From an uncultured Bacteroidota bacterium (GTDB lineage: Bacteria > Bacteroidota > Bacteroidia > Chitinophagales > Chitinophagaceae), in assembly GCA_937928385.1 (NCBI GenBank), contig CALEZD010000106.1:1-17774 (forward strand): 17,774 nt of DNA, in the 5' to 3' direction. The notes under the pieces are model-generated. The model was not told the origin of the DNA. It ran no database searches and saw only the letters and a list, made by a program, of their open reading frames with translations. The position numbers were made by a program, and so were the translations under genes. Below are positions 1-7,376 of the stretch, piece after piece (position 1 is the stretch's first letter; the number at the start of each line of letters is the position of its first letter).

Positions 1-1061
1 GGCATAGCGATACTGTGGTTGTCCGTTGCTACCAGTTTGGCAGAAGTATCAGTAGTTTTAATATCAAAGCAAAAAGTGAATTGGAATGTAGCTGTTCCGT
101 ATACGGTTCCGCCCGAATAGGCACCGGCTCCGGTCACGCTTGCCGAATCATTTTTTATGGTTGGGGTTGTATTGGTACCTGAGCATGTGCCCAGCACCTG
201 CACCTGTATATCTCGCATTACTGAACCGATCTTCACGCCATTTCTGTATTCGTTGGCGCGCACTGCTACCGTGTGGCTCCCCTGCTGCGTAGGTGTAAAA
301 CTCATTTCGCCCGTAAGGGCGTTTATGTTGAAAGTATTATTAGTTTGGAAAGGATTGCCGGGGATAGAATAAGCCGGCGAGGCTGATTGAAAAGGGCAAT
401 TGTAGGTAGTGCCGCAATTATTTAAAACGCCAAGTGGCCTCACTACCTCGAATACAATTGAATCACCATTAGGATCCACACCACCATTATTATAACTATA
501 GGGCTGGTTAACACATACATAAGGGACTGGTTTTACAGAAAAAACAGGTGAAGAGTTACCGGAAGCAATCACACTGTTAAGAGTAGTTTCAACATAAAAA
601 TTATCCTGGCCCACGAGATTAACAGAGCTGTTCCTGGCGGTTATGTTTGTCGAAAATATCCACGTAGCACAGGCTCCGGGTAGCGTTACATCGGCACTAT
701 ACCACCACTCCCTGTATCCCGGAATAGAAGATCCCACACTGTCACACCGGCTTTTTTGGTTGGCACAGCCCGTAGCTACCTGGGAGCCGTTGCCTGCACC
801 TCCTGGTAAAGAAGACATTTTATTCATCGTTACATTCCACGACTGGAATGTGCATTGATTCGTGTAGCAAAGCGTAAGGGAAGAAGGCTCACCAACACCG
901 CTACAGTCGCGGTAAAACTTAAAAATGAATCTATAGGTAGAGTCGCTTACCCACTGATACACCAGCTCCCCGCCGGCAGCATGGCTTGCCACAGTTCTGT
1001 TACTAAATAACATCAAACCGGATAATAATACCAGGGTGTATAGTGTTGCTTTTTTCAACAT
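1..1061 (-). CDS. Large secreted surface protein, N-terminal part (runs off the left edge)
   Basis: The minus-strand frame from ATG at 1061 stays open to the window edge, giving 353 codons. Residues 1-25 form a signal peptide (MLKK, a hydrophobic core, then TVA before SH). The mature start, SHAAGGELVYQWVSDSTYR followed by F.FYRDCSG, matches the 'SH..GGE...Y.....Y......YRDC' opening I know from very large Bacteroidota surface proteins, which often end in a gliding-motility or T9SS C-terminal domain. The visible part is rich in Ser, Thr, Asn and Gly with scattered Cys, as in extracellular beta-sandwich proteins. Near residue 265, TGEMSFTPTQQGSHTVAVRA looks like a cadherin- or PKD-like beta strand region. 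The C-terminus is outside the window, so T9SS export is inferred. No function can be assigned beyond cell-surface or secreted protein. Confidence 0.8.
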   Translation of the reverse strand, partial: MLKKATLYTLVLLSGLMLFSNRTVASHAAGGELVYQWVSDSTYRFIFKFYRDCSGVGEPSSLTLCYTNQCTFQSWNVTMNKMSSLPGGAGNGSQVATGCANQKSRCDSVGSSIPGYREWWYSADVTLPGACATWIFSTNITARNSSVNLVGQDNFYVETTLNSVIASGNSSPVFSVKPVPYVCVNQPYSYNNGGVDPNGDSIVFEVVRPLGVLNNCGTTYNCPFQSASPAYSIPGNPFQTNNTFNINALTGEMSFTPTQQGSHTVAVRANEYRNGVKIGSVMRDIQVQVLGTCSGTNTTPTIKNDSASVTGAGAYSGGTVYGTATFQFTFCFDIKTTDTSAKLVATDNHSIAM

Positions 1062-1198
1062 GGTAAAAGCTTTAGAATGAGTTTAAAAATCGGGATTATA
1101 AAAATAACTAAAAGGTTCAATACTTACATGATAATCGCCACAATTTGCATTACAAAAGCCAGACGATGGCAACTAACAAATGGTTTGTGTACAAATAA

Positions 1199-1231
1199 AA
1201 AAGGCGCGACTGAAAAATCAGTCGCGCCTTT
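1199..1231 (-). terminator. Intrinsic terminator of typA
   Basis: A perfect 13-bp stem (1201-1213 with 1218-1230) closes a 4-base loop. Read on the minus strand it lies 17 bp after the typA stop codon and runs into a T-rich tract. It separates typA from the surface-protein gene downstream. The 1062-1198 stretch to its left is otherwise non-coding and would hold the surface-protein promoter; I see no clear one. Confidence 0.85.
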
Positions 1232-1247
1232 AACTATGAGTTAAAAT

Positions 1248-3056
1248 TTATGCTTCCGCTTTCAGCATTTTGTCATACTTCTTCCTGTCTTCTTCATTCA
1301 GCTGTATCTTTCTCAGCCTGATATTCTTAGGCGTCACCTCAATACACTCATCCTGCTGTATGTACTCCATACACTCTTCCAGGGTCATCTGTATTTTTGG
1401 AGCTATGCGCGTAGCATCATCGCTACCGCTGGCACGCATGTTGGTCAGTTTTTTCGGCTCTGTGGCATTTACTACCAGGTCGCCCGGCTTTATGTGCTCA
1501 GCAATTATCTGCCCCGCATATACTTCCTCTCCCGGATCAACAAAGAAAGAACCCCTGTCCTGCAACTTGTCTATCGAATAGCCGGTAGTAGTAGCGGTGT
1601 TTTTAGAAATAAGCACACCATTGCTACGGCCAGGTATAGTCCCTTTCCATGGTTTATATTCGCTGAAGCGGTGCGCCATTACAGCTTCGCCGGCAGTTGC
1701 CGTCAGCATGTTAGAGCGCAGGCCTATCAAACCACGAGATGGAATATCAAATTCCAGGTGCTGCATTTCTCCCTTGCTCTCCATCACCAGCATCTCGCCT
1801 TTACGCTGTGTTACCAGGTCAATGGCCTTGCCACTGTATTCAGATGGTACATCAATAACCAGTATTTCATAAGGCTCGCATTTGCGGCCATCTATTTCTT
1901 TAGCTATTACCTGCGGCTGTCCTACTGTCAGCTCAAATCCTTCGCGGCGCATAGTTTCTATCAATACAGACAAGTGCAGGATACCTCGGCCATATACCAG
2001 GAACTTATCCGCATCATCTGTATCAGATACACGCAATGCCAGATTTTTCTCCAGCTCTTTGTACAGGCGGTCGCGTATATTGCGGCTGGTAACGAATTTA
2101 CCTTCGCGTCCAAAAAACGGAGAGTTGTTGATGCTGAACTGCATGTTCATAGTCGGCTCATCAATAGGTATTACCTGAAGCGCTTCAGGATTTTCGAAGT
2201 CTGCAACCGTTTCACCTATCTGGAAGTTTTCTATACCTACTATGGCACAGATATCGCCCGCTGCTACTTCTGTTACTTTCTTTTTGCCCATGCCTTCAAA
2301 AGTGTACAGCTCTTTTATACGGCTTTTCGCCATACTGCCATCCAGCTTGCATAGCTGTACGGGTTGTCCTTCTTTCAGCACACCACGCACCACACGGCCT
2401 ATGGCTATACGGCCCAGGAAGGATGAGTAATCCAGGGAGGTAATTTGCATTTGCAAAGAGCCTTCTGCAACTTTTGGCTCTGGAACAATTTCGAGTATTG
2501 TGTCCAGCAAGGGAGTGATGTCTTCCGTAGGAGTTAATGATGTATTGAACCAGCCCTGTTTTGAAGAACCGTAGAGTGTAGTGAAGTTCAATTGCTCTTC
2601 ACTGGCGTCCAGTTGGAAGAACAGTTCAAATACAGCGTCATGTACTTCATCGGGGCGGCAGTTAGGTTTATCTACTTTGTTAATTACCACTATCGGGCGC
2701 AGGTTCAACTCCAGTGCCTTCTGCAGCACAAAACGCGTTTGCGGCATAGGGCCTTCAAAAGCATCTACCAGCAGCAGAACACCATCAGCCATTTTCAACA
2801 CACGCTCTACCTCTCCACCAAAGTCGGAGTGACCCGGGGTATCAATCACATTGATTTTTACTCCTTTATATTGAACAGAAATGTTTTTACTCAGGATGGT
2901 AATCCCTCTTTCACGTTCCAGGTCGTTGCTGTCCATGATCAGTTCGCCTGTTTCCTGGTTGTCACGAAACACCTTGGTGGCGTGAATGATTTTGTCCACG
3001 AGTGTTGTTTTGCCGTGGTCAACGTGCGCTATAATAGCTATATTACGTATATTCAT
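1248..3056 (-). CDS. typA: Ribosome-associated GTPase TypA/BipA
   Basis: A 602-residue translational GTPase of the EF-G-like TypA/BipA family, full length for the family. The GTPase motifs are all visible: G1 AHVDHGKTT (10-18), G2 in RERGITI (48-54), G3 DTPGH (72-76), G4 NKVD (126-129) and G5 SSK (164-166). The later domains follow, including the conserved GRGILHLS stretch and the TypA-specific C-terminal domain with RSNGVLISKNT and basic residues. The family binds the 70S ribosome and supports 50S assembly and growth under stress or low temperature. The start at 3056 places NIRNIAIIAHVDHGKTT at the N-terminus as in relatives. It is transcribed alone, with a TAnnTTTG element upstream and a strong terminator downstream, and is divergent from the YCII-domain gene. 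Confidence 0.97.
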   Translation of the reverse strand: MNIRNIAIIAHVDHGKTTLVDKIIHATKVFRDNQETGELIMDSNDLERERGITILSKNISVQYKGVKINVIDTPGHSDFGGEVERVLKMADGVLLLVDAFEGPMPQTRFVLQKALELNLRPIVVINKVDKPNCRPDEVHDAVFELFFQLDASEEQLNFTTLYGSSKQGWFNTSLTPTEDITPLLDTILEIVPEPKVAEGSLQMQITSLDYSSFLGRIAIGRVVRGVLKEGQPVQLCKLDGSMAKSRIKELYTFEGMGKKKVTEVAAGDICAIVGIENFQIGETVADFENPEALQVIPIDEPTMNMQFSINNSPFFGREGKFVTSRNIRDRLYKELEKNLALRVSDTDDADKFLVYGRGILHLSVLIETMRREGFELTVGQPQVIAKEIDGRKCEPYEILVIDVPSEYSGKAIDLVTQRKGEMLVMESKGEMQHLEFDIPSRGLIGLRSNMLTATAGEAVMAHRFSEYKPWKGTIPGRSNGVLISKNTATTTGYSIDKLQDRGSFFVDPGEEVYAGQIIAEHIKPGDLVVNATEPKKLTNMRASGSDDATRIAPKIQMTLEECMEYIQQDECIEVTPKNIRLRKIQLNEEDRKKYDKMLKAEA

Positions 3057-3128
3057 AATGCTTCTTTCCTATAAAAAATTACCCTTCCTCTTATTACGAA
3101 AAAAGGAAGGGCATTTCCAATTCGCGCG

Positions 3129-3136
3129 CAAAGGTA
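3129..3136 (-). promoter_or_regulatory. Promoter -7 element of typA
   Basis: TACCTTTG on the minus strand matches the Bacteroidota -7 consensus TAnnTTTG exactly, 72 bp before the typA start. I see no good -33 TTTG at the usual spacing, so the call rests on one element and its position. Confidence 0.5.
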
Positions 3137-3188
3137 CGGAAATAAAGCCGGGAAAAGACATTATATTGCCTTTTAATAACATTAATTT

Positions 3189-3596
3189 ATGAGATACATA
3201 TTCCTGGTATTGTTGTTGAGCATTTCGACAATACAAGCGTTTGCGCAAACAAAAGAAACTAAAGCCGCTCCGGCTGAGGAAGGCTTTGAGATGAAACAGT
3301 ATTATTTCGTGATGCTGACTAAAGGGGAACGCAGGCACGAAATAACAGATACGGCTGTTATCAGTGAACTACAGCGCGGACACATGGCTAATATTAACCG
3401 CCTGGCTGAAATGGGCAAAATAGTTGTTGCCGGCCCATTTGGCGATAATGGTAATTGGCGGGGCATATTTATCTTCGACTGCCCTACGGAAGAGGAGGTA
3501 AGAACACTGTTGAACAGCGACCCTGCGATAAAGGCCGGCAGATTAGCTTACGAAATACATCCCTGGTGGACGTCGAAGAATTGCATGTTTAAGTAA
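3189..3596 (+). CDS. Exported YCII-related domain protein
   Basis: A 135-residue protein with a signal peptide (residues 1-19, cleavage expected at AFA|Q) followed by a YCII-related domain over about residues 36-130. The domain shows the family pattern: a conserved His in RGHMANINRLAEMGK (H65), the AGPF turn (81-84), an Asp in FIFDCPTEEE (D97) and a closing HPWW. YCII domains form a ferredoxin-like fold with a His-Asp pair thought to be catalytic, but substrates are mostly unknown. A signal peptide on this domain recurs in Bacteroidota and implies a periplasmic location. The gene is divergent from typA and convergent with apaG, with only 4 bp between the two stop codons and no hairpin there. 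Confidence 0.88.
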   Translation: MRYIFLVLLLSISTIQAFAQTKETKAAPAEEGFEMKQYYFVMLTKGERRHEITDTAVISELQRGHMANINRLAEMGKIVVAGPFGDNGNWRGIFIFDCPTEEEVRTLLNSDPAIKAGRLAYEIHPWWTSKNCMFK

Positions 3597-3600
3597 AAAA

Positions 3601-3993
3601 TCAGTTCATCTTAAACGGAGCCAGCAGCTGGAACTCGGGAATATCAACAGTAAACCTTGATTTGTTGAACAGGTTCTCCATTTCGTAGGTGCCACGCATG
3701 CGGCCTATTTCAGAACGCAGGTTGGCTGCGGAAATATATTGGTATGATTCGCCGGGCTGAATAATCGGCTGTTCGCCAACAACACCTTCACCTACAACTT
3801 CGCGCACTTCGGTGCCATAATATGCATCGGATATATACCAATGACGGCTGAGCAGTTGAACGGGTGTCGGGCTGAGGTTTTCAATTGTAATACGGTAGGC
3901 ATGCAGGTACTCGTTCGTCATCGAGTTGGATTGCTCCGCCTGAAAAAATGTTTCTACTGTAATGCTTACGCCTTGTGTTACCTGCTGTACCAT
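3601..3993 (-). CDS. apaG: ApaG domain protein (DUF525)
   Basis: A 130-residue single-domain ApaG protein, normal length for the family. It shows the hallmark order: an early strand with GVSITVETFF, HAYRITIENLSP, then LLSRHWYISDA and the GxGVVGEQP loop (GEGVVGEQPIIQPGESYQY), ending in FQLLAPFKMN. ApaG adopts a fibronectin-III-like beta-sandwich. In enterobacteria it is linked to cobalt and magnesium resistance, but its molecular role is unclear. It lies 51 bp downstream of recX in the same direction, so it is probably co-transcribed with recX. Its own upstream gap holds only a weak promoter-like match (TATATTTA). Confidence 0.95.
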   Translation of the reverse strand: MVQQVTQGVSITVETFFQAEQSNSMTNEYLHAYRITIENLSPTPVQLLSRHWYISDAYYGTEVREVVGEGVVGEQPIIQPGESYQYISAANLRSEIGRMRGTYEMENLFNKSRFTVDIPEFQLLAPFKMN

Positions 3994-4044
3994 ATACTGA
4001 TGGTTTATGTAAATATAACCTATTCCTGCGTGTATTGTTGCGAA

Positions 4045-4497
4045 TTATTTTTTTAAGATTTCGTTAATGGTTTCGCCGGCCAATTCACTCTCGTAGCCTT
4101 TTTGTACCAGGTAACGGTATATTTTCTGTTTGCGGGTGAAGATATTTTTCTCTGATTTCAGTTCTTTCAGCTTCTTCTCTGCCAGTGTTTTCAGTGTTTC
4201 TATGTATTCCTCTTCGTCGATTTCGGTCAGTGCTTTTTTGATGCAATAGTCTGAAATCTGTTGAAATTTTAATTGTTCCACGATTTTCCTCCTGCCCCAT
4301 TGTTTCATGCGGAACTTGCCACGGGCTATGGCACGGGCGTAGTTTTCCTCGTTTAACAGTCCCGTTTGTATCAGGTCAATAATCTGCTCCTCTACTTCAG
4401 GCGTAGTACAGCCCAACTCGTACAGCTTATTGCGCACTTCTTTATGGCAGCGCAGCTGGTATTGACAATAACGAGTTATGGAATCTTTGACGGACAT
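4045..4497 (-). CDS. recX: Regulatory protein RecX
   Basis: A 150-residue, mostly helical and charged protein matching RecX. Three tandem three-helix repeats are visible: ITRYCQYQLRCHKEVRNKLYELG (about 7-29), then LLNEENYARAIARGKFRMKQWGRRKIVEQLKFQQIS (about 47-82), and a C-terminal repeat with RKQKIYRYLVQKGYESE. The motif 'NEENYARAIARGK....GRRKI...L' is diagnostic. RecX binds RecA filaments and limits strand exchange. It is not next to recA here. It follows mnmG in the same direction with a 73-bp gap that contains a perfect TAnnTTTG element, so it may be transcribed independently and carry apaG with it. Confidence 0.93.
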   Translation of the reverse strand: MSVKDSITRYCQYQLRCHKEVRNKLYELGCTTPEVEEQIIDLIQTGLLNEENYARAIARGKFRMKQWGRRKIVEQLKFQQISDYCIKKALTEIDEEEYIETLKTLAEKKLKELKSEKNIFTRKQKIYRYLVQKGYESELAGETINEILKK

Positions 4498-4535
4498 ACC
4501 CGGCCCCTAAGGGATTAATATCATTTTGAACATTA

Positions 4536-4543
4536 CAAAGATA
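4536..4543 (-). promoter_or_regulatory. Promoter -7 element of recX
   Basis: TATCTTTG on the minus strand is a perfect TAnnTTTG match, 38 bp before the recX start and between mnmG and recX. No clear -33 TTTG is present at about 20 bp upstream. Confidence 0.45.
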
Positions 4544-4570
4544 AGTCCTGCACGTACGGGATTAAGAATT

Positions 4571-6439
4571 TTACCTCCCCATATACACCATCAGTATCTG
4601 CACATCGCTGGGGTTGACACCGCTGATGCGGCTTGCCTGTCCTAATGTGCCGGGTTTTATTTTTGCGAGTTTCTGGCGGGCTTCGGCAGACAGGGCTGTG
4701 AGTTTGTCGTAATTGAAAGACTGTGGAATGACCATATCTTCCAGCGTCGCCATTTTCTTCACCAGCTCTTTTTCTTTTTCAATATACACCTCATACTTTG
4801 CCTGAATCTCCGCCTGTTCCAGCGTGAGTACATCAGTATTGCCGATAGCTTCTTTCAGTCCCGCAATCTCCTGCATCATCTCTTTCAGGCTGATACCCGG
4901 GCGCAGCAAGAGTTTCATAGCACGGCCTTTTTCCGTCATTAGCGAAGACCCTATTTTTTCCAGGAAAGGGTTGGCGGCTGTTGGCTCTACAGGATATTCG
5001 GCCAGTATGCTTTTGATTCTGTCTACATCCTGTTTCTTCTCGTTTACCCTTTGCAGCCTTTCGTCCGATGCGAGACCTATTTCGTGGCCAAGCGGTGTCA
5101 GGCGCAGGTCGGCATTGTCCTGCCTCAGAAGTGTGCGGAACTCCGCCCTGCTGGTAAACATGCGGTAAGGCTCGTCCGTACCTTTATTAATCAAGTCATC
5201 TATCAATACTCCTATATAGGCATCGCTGCGTTTCAGCACAACGGGTTCTTTTTCCTGCGCCTTGCGGTGGGCGTTGATGCCTGCCATCAATCCCTGGCAG
5301 GCGGCCTCTTCGTAGCCTGTGGTGCCATTAATCTGCCCTGCGAGGTACAAACCACTGATTAGCTTGGTTTCTAATGTGAACTGGAGCTGAGTAGGCGGAA
5401 AATAGTCGTACTCTATAGCATAACCGGGGCGGAAGAACTTAACGTTCTCAAAACCCGGTACCATTTTCAGCGCTTTAAACTGCACATCTTCCGGTAATGA
5501 AGTACTGAACCCATTTACATAGATCTCCACCGTGTTCCAGCCTTCGGGCTCTACAAACAACTGGTGGCGTTCCCGCTCGGCAAAGCGGCTGATTTTATCC
5601 TCAATACTGGGGCAATAGCGCGGTCCACTGCCCTTTATCCTGCCCTGGTACATGGGCGACTGCTCAAAGCCGGTCTTTAATATTTCGTGTACTTCATTGC
5701 TGGTATAAGTTATCCAGCAGCATCGCTGTTGTTCCGGTTTGATCCTGTCTACAGGTAAATACGAAAACCCCACTATTTCTTCATCCCCTTCCTGTATCTC
5801 CATCTTGCTGTAGTCCAGGCTGCGGCCATCTACCCGCGGGGGGGTGCCTGTCTTCAGGCGGGCGCTTTCGAAGCCCAGTTCAACCAGTTGCTCGGTAATG
5901 CCTGTAGCACCCTTTTCGCCCATTCTTCCGCCGCCAAACTGCTTTTCGCCTACATGTATTACCCCATTCAGGAAGGTTCCATTGGTCAATACCACGGTCT
6001 TTCCGTATATCTCCTGCCCCATCCCTGTTACTATTCCTTTCACCGTTCCACGTGAAACGATAAGGCCCTTCACCATATCCTGCCAGAAATCAAGATTTGG
6101 GGTATTTTCCAGCATCTCCCGCCACAGTTGGGCGAAGAGCATACGGTCGTTTTGTGTGCGGGGGCTCCACATACCGGGGCCTTTAGAGCGGTTCAGCATA
6201 CGAAACTGTATCATGCTCTTGTCACTCACGATACCGCTATACCCGCCTAATGCATCTATTTCCCGTACGATCTGTCCTTTGGCTATACCACCCATAGCCG
6301 GGTTGCAGCTCATTTGGGCAATGGTCTGCATATTCATTGTTATCAACAACACTTTGGAGCCCATATTGGCTGCCGCTGCCGCCGCTTCGCAACCGGCATG
6401 GCCGGCACCTACCACTATTACATCATACTCAGGAAACAT
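4571..6439 (-). CDS. mnmG: tRNA uridine-5-carboxymethylaminomethyl modification enzyme MnmG (GidA)
   Basis: A 622-residue FAD-dependent MnmG, full length. The dinucleotide-binding motif GAGHAGCEAA is at residues 11-20 and the conserved CNPAMGGIAKG segment at 45-55. The two family signatures are GPRYCPSIEDKI (about 272-283) and AGQINGTTGYEEAACQG (about 366-382). The C-terminal helical domain that contacts MnmE and tRNA ends in SGVNPSDVQILMVY. With MnmE it installs cmnm5 on wobble U34 of certain tRNAs. A TAnnTTTG element sits only 7 bp before the ATG, which suggests a leaderless or nearly leaderless mRNA. The gene contains a parS-like sequence at 6044-6059. gidA/mnmG is often found near bacterial origins, which fits the rest of the window. 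Confidence 0.97.
   Translation of the reverse strand: MFPEYDVIVVGAGHAGCEAAAAAANMGSKVLLITMNMQTIAQMSCNPAMGGIAKGQIVREIDALGGYSGIVSDKSMIQFRMLNRSKGPGMWSPRTQNDRMLFAQLWREMLENTPNLDFWQDMVKGLIVSRGTVKGIVTGMGQEIYGKTVVLTNGTFLNGVIHVGEKQFGGGRMGEKGATGITEQLVELGFESARLKTGTPPRVDGRSLDYSKMEIQEGDEEIVGFSYLPVDRIKPEQQRCCWITYTSNEVHEILKTGFEQSPMYQGRIKGSGPRYCPSIEDKISRFAERERHQLFVEPEGWNTVEIYVNGFSTSLPEDVQFKALKMVPGFENVKFFRPGYAIEYDYFPPTQLQFTLETKLISGLYLAGQINGTTGYEEAACQGLMAGINAHRKAQEKEPVVLKRSDAYIGVLIDDLINKGTDEPYRMFTSRAEFRTLLRQDNADLRLTPLGHEIGLASDERLQRVNEKKQDVDRIKSILAEYPVEPTAANPFLEKIGSSLMTEKGRAMKLLLRPGISLKEMMQEIAGLKEAIGNTDVLTLEQAEIQAKYEVYIEKEKELVKKMATLEDMVIPQSFNYDKLTALSAEARQKLAKIKPGTLGQASRISGVNPSDVQILMVYMGR
6044..6059. other. parS-like ParB site inside mnmG
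   Basis: CGTTCCACGTGAAACG carries the 14-base core GTTCCACGTGAAAC, identical to the core of the two sites at 7266 and 7310; only the outer bases differ (C/G instead of T/A). It encodes the VSRGT stretch of MnmG in a part of the protein that is not strongly conserved. ParB sites inside coding sequence are common near origins. Confidence 0.72.
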
Positions 6440-6446
6440 AAGGGCG

Positions 6447-6454
6447 CAAAGTTA
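6447..6454 (-). promoter_or_regulatory. Promoter -7 element of mnmG
   Basis: TAACTTTG on the minus strand is a perfect TAnnTTTG match ending 7 bp before the mnmG ATG at 6439. Since transcription usually starts a few bases after this element, the mRNA would have almost no 5' leader. No convincing -33 element is visible. Confidence 0.5.
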
Positions 6455-6533
6455 CGAAGGGATAGGCATTAAAATATCGTCGATTGGCGTGTTGAATAAC
6501 AACTTTCGTTAATTTTATATCAAACGATACGCT

Positions 6534-7205
6534 ATGAAATATCTATTCCATATTATTCTCGCACTTGCAATTGTACAGAATGCAGCCGCACAGGGCGTTT
6601 CAGCCGGATTTAGGACAGGTGTTGGTAATACATTAGACGTAACATCAGTAAAGGATGGCATCAGGCACAGCTACTGGGAAAAGCAGTTGTTTCTGCGATA
6701 TGAAACAAAAAGCCGCTTTGCTTTTGAATTTAACACGACGCAATACAACTATGGCTACCATCAAACACCGTTAATGCTCCAAACATACTTTCCTCTTGAT
6801 TATGAACCCCTAAGTCTTGAGATACAGAATCATAACATAGACTTTGGATTATCGGTACAATACAACTTGTCTTGCCCATTTTTACAGGACAAATGCCCAT
6901 TAATGAAAAATTTCAGCAGTTATTTAGGTATCACAGCCGTTGCTGTACTTAACGAGAGGACAGAAATTGCCACAAACCGCTATTATAGTGATGGCCGGGT
7001 GGCAGAAAGCCGTGTCAGGCAAACAAGTATCAATGATATGCAATTCGGTATCAATTATACCACCAAATACAATATAGAGCGCTTCTTTATTACCAGTACA
7101 GCAACAATGACCATAAGCCCCTGGGGTATTAACTCCTATGTGCCGGCTTTACATGCAGGCAATGGCCTCATTAACCTTAGAATAGGCATAGGATATACTC
7201 TTTAA
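6534..7205 (+). CDS. Exported protein of unknown function, outer-membrane beta-barrel-like
   Basis: 223 residues, with a signal peptide at 1-19 (MKYLFHIILALAIVQNAAA before QG). The mature part alternates polar and hydrophobic residues in short stretches (LFLRYETKSRFAFEFNTTQYNY, IDFGLSVQYNL, DMQFGINYTTKYN) and ends in LINLRIGIGYTL. This looks like amphipathic strands of a small outer-membrane barrel with a final strand ending in an aromatic-x-Leu. Two Cys in CPFLQDKCPL could form a loop disulfide. I do not recognise a named family. It is divergent from mnmG and ends in its own terminator just before the parS cluster, so it appears to be monocistronic. Confidence 0.75.
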   Translation: MKYLFHIILALAIVQNAAAQGVSAGFRTGVGNTLDVTSVKDGIRHSYWEKQLFLRYETKSRFAFEFNTTQYNYGYHQTPLMLQTYFPLDYEPLSLEIQNHNIDFGLSVQYNLSCPFLQDKCPLMKNFSSYLGITAVAVLNERTEIATNRYYSDGRVAESRVRQTSINDMQFGINYTTKYNIERFFITSTATMTISPWGINSYVPALHAGNGLINLRIGIGYTL

Positions 7206-7234
7206 TGTTGATAATCAATCACATACATAAGACT

Positions 7235-7259
7235 GGGGCCGTTCGGGCCCCTATTTTAT
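7235..7259 (+). terminator. Intrinsic terminator after the barrel-like gene
   Basis: A 6-bp all-G/C stem, GGGGCC (7235-7240) with GGCCCC (7246-7251), closes a 5-base loop and is followed by TATTTTATT. It lies 30 bp after the stop at 7205 and isolates the parS cluster from upstream transcription. Confidence 0.75.
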
Positions 7260-7265
7260 TAGATT

Positions 7266-7281
7266 TGTTCCACGTGAAACA
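7266..7281. other. parS site 1 (ParB-binding)
   Basis: TGTTCCACGTGAAACA is a near-palindromic 16-mer that I recognise as the Bacillus subtilis-type chromosomal parS sequence bound by ParB/Spo0J. It is the first of three copies in 99 bp, 44 bp before the second, in an intergenic region. Confidence 0.88.
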
Positions 7282-7309
7282 TATTGTCGTCGTCCTTTAA
7301 ACAGATCTC

Positions 7310-7325
7310 TGTTCCACGTGAAACA
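7310..7325. other. parS site 2 (ParB-binding)
   Basis: TGTTCCACGTGAAACA, identical over all 16 bases to the site at 7266. The sequence between the copies is unrelated, so this is a repeated protein-binding site and not a duplicated segment. Confidence 0.88.
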
Positions 7326-7348
7326 TCCACACAAAAGATTAACTTTAT

Positions 7349-7364
7349 AGTTCCACGTGGAACA
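7349..7364. other. parS site 3 (ParB-binding)
   Basis: AGTTCCACGTGGAACA contains a perfect 14-base palindrome, GTTCCACGTGGAAC (7350-7363), 39 bp after site 2. It ends 12 bp before the ATG of the amidohydrolase gene, so it falls in that gene's expected leader or promoter start region. Confidence 0.87.
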
Positions 7365-7376
7365 AATACTATAATT

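Noticed and set aside
833..850. Palindrome CATTCCA...TGGAATG, resembling parS at TTCCACG
   Set aside because: The centre is CGAC, not the CACGTG core, and it is within the coding sequence of the surface protein; it does not fit ParB sites.
1494..2354. 286-codon plus-strand frame and smaller ones opposite typA
   Set aside because: They lie entirely antisense to a full-length conserved gene and show no family motif; they are a by-product of typA codon use.
3069..3338. 89-codon minus-strand frame between typA and the YCII gene
   Set aside because: It overlaps the start of the YCII gene and the typA promoter and has no recognisable feature.
5844..6512. 222-codon plus-strand frame opposite mnmG
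   Set aside because: Antisense shadow of a conserved gene with Pro/Ser/Ile-rich nonsense composition.
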